A stretch of 10,507 nt of DNA from Hemicentrotus pulcherrimus. Lineage: Eukaryota; Echinodermata; Echinoidea; Camarodonta; Strongylocentrotidae. The stretch is taken from contig BEXV01001794.1 in the NCBI GenBank assembly GCA_003118195.1, forward strand, positions 77,010 to 87,516. Direction: 5' to 3'. The notes below the pieces were generated by a model. That model was not told the DNA's origin. It saw nothing but the letters and a program-made list of their open reading frames with translations, and did no database searches. The translations under genes and the position numbers were made by a program. Below, piece by piece: positions 7,004 through 10,507 of this stretch. Positions within the stretch are counted from its first letter, which is position 1. The number at the start of each line of letters is the position of its first letter.

Positions 7004-7782
7004 CTAAAAACAAAAAGGAAAAAATGAATATATATATGAATAAATCAAAGAGATATTGTTTTGTATATAATTACAGGTGAAGTCCATCCTGATATTAATT
7101 TGGTTTTAATAGAAGCAGAAAATGAGAGGAACAGGTCAGTTAAAGTTTGAGCAAATTCCGATTGAAAACAACAAGGCTATGAATTTTTGAAGTTGCGATC
7201 AATCACACATAACTATTGGCAACTCTTCAATGTATTTTATCAGCTCCCCTTCCATTTGCTCTATACTGGAATAATACGAAATTTTTACTTCAAGAAGATT
7301 TTCAATCATACATGCACCCTTTATGTAATTATTACAAACATGTTTCTATTTAACGTCTGCATGGACAAAATCTATTCCGTCGTCAAAAAAGAAGAAAATT
7401 AATGTTCATGAAATTTTCGTACAGTAAAATTTGGAGAGGAGCTCACAAGATACGTCACAGTGTAAATAATTAGAAATGTCCTATAACCTTAGATGTAGTC
7501 GGAAAGTAACACGTGGGAAAAAATATCTTGAGCTTGCCCGTAACGAATTTATAGGCCTTTTATGTTATCGGTTTACAGTTTTACTCGTATGCTTGGTGTC
7601 GTTCTAGTTGAATATCTGCAATTAACTGTCTTATTGCTTGTTTGTTTTGTACATTAATTTGTTTAGATATTTATTTGTTGTAACTATACATGTACATATT
7701 CATAGCATTACTTCTTGCATTTGCAAGTTTTACATATTATTTTATAATTCACTGTATATTTATTGTTATCTTTTATGTATGT

Positions 7783-7837
7783 GGACCCCTTTGAAAATCA
7801 GCTGTGCTGAAAGGGCCACCCACCCTATGACAGGAAA

Positions 7838-7880
<43 letters not shown>

Positions 7881-7881
7881 A
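7783..7881 (+). mobile_element. Probable 3' tail of a non-LTR retrotransposon with (AAAT)n end
   Basis: A compact, higher-GC segment (ggacccctttgaaaat, then agctgtgctgaaagggccac) ends in about eleven aaat units (7836-7881). A conserved 3' UTR finishing in a short tandem repeat is characteristic of CR1/L2-type LINEs and their SINEs, and similar tails are common in invertebrate deuterostomes. No reverse transcriptase sequence is present, so the copy would be heavily 5'-truncated. It is placed on the plus strand, opposite to the gene. The left border is uncertain, and AT-rich DNA from about 7630 may belong to it. Confidence 0.5.
7836..7881. repeat. (AAAT)n microsatellite
   Basis: Uninterrupted aaat tetranucleotides, most simply the tail of the preceding retroelement. 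Confidence 0.92.
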
Positions 7882-8102
7882 CAATCAAAACAAATATCAA
7901 CGAAAAATCAAGAAAAGACATACACATATACTCTTTAAATAGGCACTGGATTGACACCGTCACGCAGATGGATTTTTTTCCAAATTCGCACAACAGTTCA
8001 GAAATTGTCCTGTTTTACTTAATTTATCCATACTGTTGTCTAACATATGAAGTAAATTCTGAAGTAAACCCATTCTGCCAGAAGCAGCTTATAGATACAT
8101 AC

Positions 8103-8159
8103 CAATGACTATTGAACCCCCTGTATCGGTTGGTCGTGCATCAGTTGGTTGAATCGTCA
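8103..8159 (-). CDS. Exon 1 of the visible series: Thr/Pro-rich linker ahead of the SEA domain
   Basis: A 57-nt exon read on the minus strand. It starts after a pyrimidine-rich acceptor (ttttttcttctaatctag) and ends at a strong GTATGT donor. It is phase 1 at both ends and encodes residues 1-19, with T, P, D and G dominating (VTIQPTDARPTDTGGSIVI). Its last base plus the first two of the next exon give Val, which leads directly into the SEA domain. Short Thr/Pro linkers between modules are common in mosaic extracellular proteins, and this one is probably flexible and O-glycosylated. The preceding exon must also end in phase 1; I could not find it between 8160 and the right edge, so the gene continues beyond the window. 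Such a short exon would be weak alone, but the phase match and the acceptor and donor quality support it. Confidence 0.72.
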
Positions 8160-8303
8160 CTAGATTAGAAGAAAAAAAATAACAAAGACTTAGCACGCTA
8201 TTCACATTTATAGACTTGCTCGCATACATCATTACAAAAAAAATCTCTATAGGACCGGTACAACATTTGGTAGATTATGGTAGATTACTGTCTTTCCTAT
8301 TTT

Positions 8304-8376
8304 AGTGTCACGGCGTGACTCGAACCGCCAAATTGTGATCCGCAGTCCGAAGACGTATCCATTTGACCACGACACC
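8304..8376 (-). mobile_element. tRNA-like sequence (SINE head or tRNA pseudogene)
   Basis: Read on the minus strand it is about 73 nt starting ggtgtcgtggtcaaatgg and ending gccgtgacact. The ends can pair as an acceptor stem (gtgtcgt with the gtgacac end, allowing G-T). An A-box-like tggtcaaatgg (8359-8369) and a B-box-like ggttcgagtc (8317-8326) are at normal spacing. The T-arm stem is imperfect and no CCA is encoded, so a functional tRNA is unlikely; a SINE promoter remnant or pseudogene is more likely. Its opening gtgtcgtggtc is shared with the head of the plus-strand SINE at 8701. Confidence 0.55.
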
Positions 8377-8399
8377 TGTACAGCACTTTTACGACTCTA

Positions 8400-8573
8400 T
8401 GGCCCGAATTCACAAAGGAGGTTTGTACACGAACCTAGGTTTATGTGCGTCATAATGACGCGTTTTGACGAGTTTCAAACCATGGTTTGTCTGAAACGCA
8501 TCGCAACGCGTCATAAAATCATGACGCACATAAACTTAATTTTGTCTACACACCTACTTTTTGAATTTGGGCA
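8400..8573. mobile_element. Palindromic MITE (foldback) with TA target duplications
   Basis: Nearly the whole 174 bp is one inverted repeat around the central aaaccatggttt (near 8488). Inner arms include tttatgtgcgtcat and atgacgcacataaa, and acgcgtt with aacgcgt. Outer arms pair more loosely: tggcccgaattc at the left and gaatttgggca at the right. TA dinucleotides flank both ends (8398-8399 and 8574-8575), the target duplication used by Tc1/mariner-type transposases. There is no coding capacity; a plus-strand reading frame over 8305-8625 crosses it and is a shadow. Confidence 0.8.
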
Positions 8574-8700
8574 TATAAAAATTTCATTTTCATTGCTTCA
8601 TCCAAAGATGGAACAAATATCTTGAGATGGCCTTTAGATCATAAAAGTGATACAAAAGTATTGAAGGAATTCCTTCCCACTGGTATACATTTAACGTAGA

Positions 8701-9050
8701 AGTGTCGTGGTCGAGTGGTTTAAGGCGCTTGACTAGAGATGCGAAGGTCGTGGGTTCGAATCCCGACACGGCACTAATATCCTTTGGCAAGATATTAACC
8801 TGCACTTGCTACTCTCCACCCAGGTGTCAAATGGGTAACGGTAGGATGCGGCCGTCATTGTTAGTCAAATAGCTTGTGAGCGTATAACGCCCGGCTGGAA
8901 TGCTCCCCAGGGAGTGGAGATTGTGCACACAGCGTGTGCGGGCAAGCACTGAATCCAATGACCGGGGTAATAGTATATTTGTAAAACGCTTAGAGACATT
9001 TGTATTAAGCGCTATATAGAAACTGAATATTATTATTATTATTATTTATT
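8701..9050 (+). mobile_element. tRNA-Ser-derived SINE with (ATT)n tail
   Basis: The head (8701-8775) is serine-tRNA-like. Acceptor strands agtgtcgt and acggcact pair, an A box tggtcgagtgg lies at 8708-8718, a ctagaga loop suggests anticodon AGA, and the B box ggttcgaatcc lies at 8753-8763. The long variable arm of a real tRNA-Ser is reduced and the anticodon stem is poor, so it is not a working tRNA gene. The tRNA-unrelated body (ctttggcaagatattaacct, then ctctccacccaggtgtcaaa) leads to a tail box agcgctatatag and an (ATT)n end (9027-9047). Both internal pol III boxes look intact. The element is on the strand opposite to the mosaic gene, upstream of its visible exons. I could not find a clear target duplication. 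Confidence 0.82.
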
Positions 9051-10464
9051 TTACACCTGGAAATGGATTCCTGTAGATCGATATCTTGCTTATTTATATC
9101 AAGGGGCTTTCATTTTGGTTTTTTTTTTTAATCGATAAAAGTAATTCGGCGCATATTGCAAGAAATCGCCCTTTATCGTATGATACAAATACACCTTGGC
9201 CCATTGCTTACTGGTACCTGGTTGTCCCAATGTTAAACCTATGGAAATTGATAATTCAGCAGCCATCGGGTTAATTAGGTGCTAAAACATGACTGATATA
9301 AAACTCACCTGTCAGCAATGGCTTATTTCCTATTGTATCAACAAGGAAACGAGAAGAAGAGATAGTTTGAAAGGAATTAGTATCAATAAAACTCATTCAT
9401 TTTGCAACATTCAAACATTCATTTTGAAGCCTAAGTTCATAATGTGGATGGGTAAACAATCGAAAGAAATGAAGTTAAAACAAATTATGCCTGTCAACAG
9501 ACACTATAAACCTATAACAAAAGACATTAGAAACCTAACTAAAACAAACATTGAACGAAACAAAACCCCAATACAAACAAACAAACAATTTGCATTTGTG
9601 ATAATTTCGGGCTCAAAAGCTTCGTTCATAAAAGTCATCGGCTCAGACTATTTTCTTATAATATATTTCGTTATCTGTTATTTTTCCATAGTTTTGGTAC
9701 AAAACGTCACAATTAATATTTCCTCCTTATGATAACGTAGCAAAAGTTGATAGTATATACCCGCATAATCGAGAGTAAAATGATCAAAATGATCAAAAGC
9801 TATAATAGTTAAAGCTATGATTATTGTTTCAACGAAAATATAAAAGGTGTTGCAAAGTTTTGGGAAATTTTAAAAATTGGATGGATAGCAATTCTTTCAA
9901 AGGTATATATATTTGGATGCCCCTGTGGACGTTTTATAAGCCTTAGAAAATTTAGCCCCTAAAACAATTCTGTTTTCGAGAAATTGAATAAGTCAAAATT
10001 TACCGGTGCTCCCGGTTAATTTCAAATAGCGCCTGAGGCCATTCCATGGTAGCTGCGGCCATGACAATCTCAGAATATGCAAAGGTGAAATATAATATCC
10101 AAACGGGAATAGCAAATTGGTCGATTGTAGTTAAGAAACATTGTTTTCAAGCTAAAGTTATGTCAGTCGTGTGTGTGAGAGAGAGAGAGAGAACTATACA
10201 ACATAAAGATTTTATTTTTTTACCTTAAAGTGCTCGGGAATAATCTCACTTGGGTGGGTGCTGACGCACATCTCTTATCTTAACTGATCATTTTTTTTTT
10301 TTATATTAAGCCAATTAACTAAGTTTTGACATCGAGAAAATATCGTTTTCTTCATGAACTATAAAGATGCCATAAAACGAAAAAAGAAAAGAGAGCAACT
10401 CGATGTACTGCATAAATTATGAAGTGAAGTCGATCGCCTGAATTTGGAAATTTTAACAAATCTC
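9051..10464. other. Flanking or upstream intronic DNA, no gene recognised
   Basis: About 1.4 kb of AT-rich sequence. A 147-codon plus-strand reading frame (9289-9732) has Lys/Ile/Asn-rich composition and no recognisable domain. A small minus-strand frame near 9996-10063 (starting MAAATMEWPQAL) ends at a GTAAAT site but has the wrong phase to join exon 1. A (GA)n tract lies at 10177-10192. The preceding exon of the mosaic gene was not found here. Confidence 0.5.
10177..10192. repeat. (GA)n microsatellite
   Basis: Eight ga units after a short gtgtgtg stretch. Confidence 0.8.
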
Positions 10465-10470
10465 GGGGGT

Positions 10471-10499
<29 letters not shown>
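10465..10499. repeat. Poly(G) run at the right edge
   Basis: Thirty-four G interrupted by one T. Runs this long near a sequence end are often sequencing or assembly artefacts, so its length should not be trusted. Confidence 0.8.
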
Positions 10500-10501
<2 letters not shown>

Positions 10502-10507
10502 CCCATT

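Larger units (their letters stand above)
7004..8102. other. Intron between linker and first SEA exon
   Basis: A 1.1-kb AT-rich intron. From 7004 to about 7780 I see no gene or named repeat. The region 7783-7881 looks like a retroelement tail. Short reading frames on either strand are hydrophobic junk typical of AT-rich DNA. Confidence 0.65.

Noticed and set aside
8701..8775. A functional tRNA-Ser gene
   Set aside because: The long variable arm is missing, the anticodon stem pairs poorly, and the sequence continues directly into a SINE body and (ATT)n tail.
9289..9732. 147-codon plus-strand reading frame, the longest in the window
   Set aside because: It is rich in Lys, Ile and Asn as expected of AT-rich noncoding DNA, has no recognisable domain, and shows no supporting splice or promoter context.
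9996..10063. Small minus-strand frame MAAATMEWPQAL ending at a GTAAAT donor-like site, considered as a first exon
   Set aside because: It would leave phase 2, incompatible with the phase 1 start of the 8159-8103 exon. It has no signal peptide, and the surrounding text looks like an interspersed repeat.
1..10507. Prokaryotic-type systems, CRISPR arrays, phage defence genes or an endogenous virus
   Set aside because: No direct-repeat and spacer pattern, operon-like gene packing, integrase, reverse transcriptase, capsid or other viral domain is visible. The gene structure is clearly eukaryotic and spliced.

Overview
The window is eukaryotic, AT-rich and intron-rich. The domain set (SEA, Thr/Pro-rich stalk, HYR, C-type lectin) and the crowd of tRNA-derived SINEs and small inverted-repeat transposons suggest an invertebrate deuterostome, most likely an echinoderm such as a sea urchin or sea star. 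That placement comes from recognised family content, not from a database match. Two ambiguous bases (1634, 2926) and a long G run at the right edge suggest a draft shotgun contig.

The only gene I can support lies on the minus strand and is cut at both ends. Seven coding exons can be joined by canonical AG/GT borders with matching phases. In transcript order they are 8159-8103 (Thr/Pro linker), 7003-6891, 6396-6329 and 5557-5340 (together one SEA domain), 4658-4464 (mucin-like Thr/Pro repeat stalk), 3864-3628 (HYR domain) and 954-682 (first part of a C-type lectin-like domain). They total 1161 nt, or 387 codons, with no internal stop. Residue numbers below count from the first, partly encoded codon of the 57-nt exon. 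Introns at module borders are all phase 1, while the two introns inside the SEA domain are phase 0 and phase 2. This is the usual architecture of a shuffled extracellular mosaic protein. The signal peptide, any earlier domains, the end of the lectin domain and any membrane anchor lie outside the window. Inferred role: a secreted or cell-surface glycoprotein whose SEA domain carries an autoproteolysis motif and whose stalk presents HYR and lectin modules.

The rest is intronic or flanking DNA filled with repeats. From left to right: GACA/CT microsatellites and poly(A) (131-426); a degenerate interstitial telomere-like block (1121-1279); a foldback (1936-2014); a 155-bp tandem repeat array (2324-2792); a mucin-coding minisatellite (4465-4602); a TIR-bearing MITE-like element (5061-5229); a 5'-truncated SINE (5790-5967); a CTTTT microsatellite acting as a splice-acceptor pyrimidine tract (6403-6426); the tail of a probable non-LTR retrotransposon with an (AAAT)n end (7783-7881); a minus-strand tRNA-like sequence (8304-8376); a fully palindromic MITE with TA duplications (8400-8573); and a serine-tRNA-derived SINE (8701-9050). 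The last 1.4 kb shows no convincing gene. I see no CRISPR array, operon, phage or bacterial-type system.
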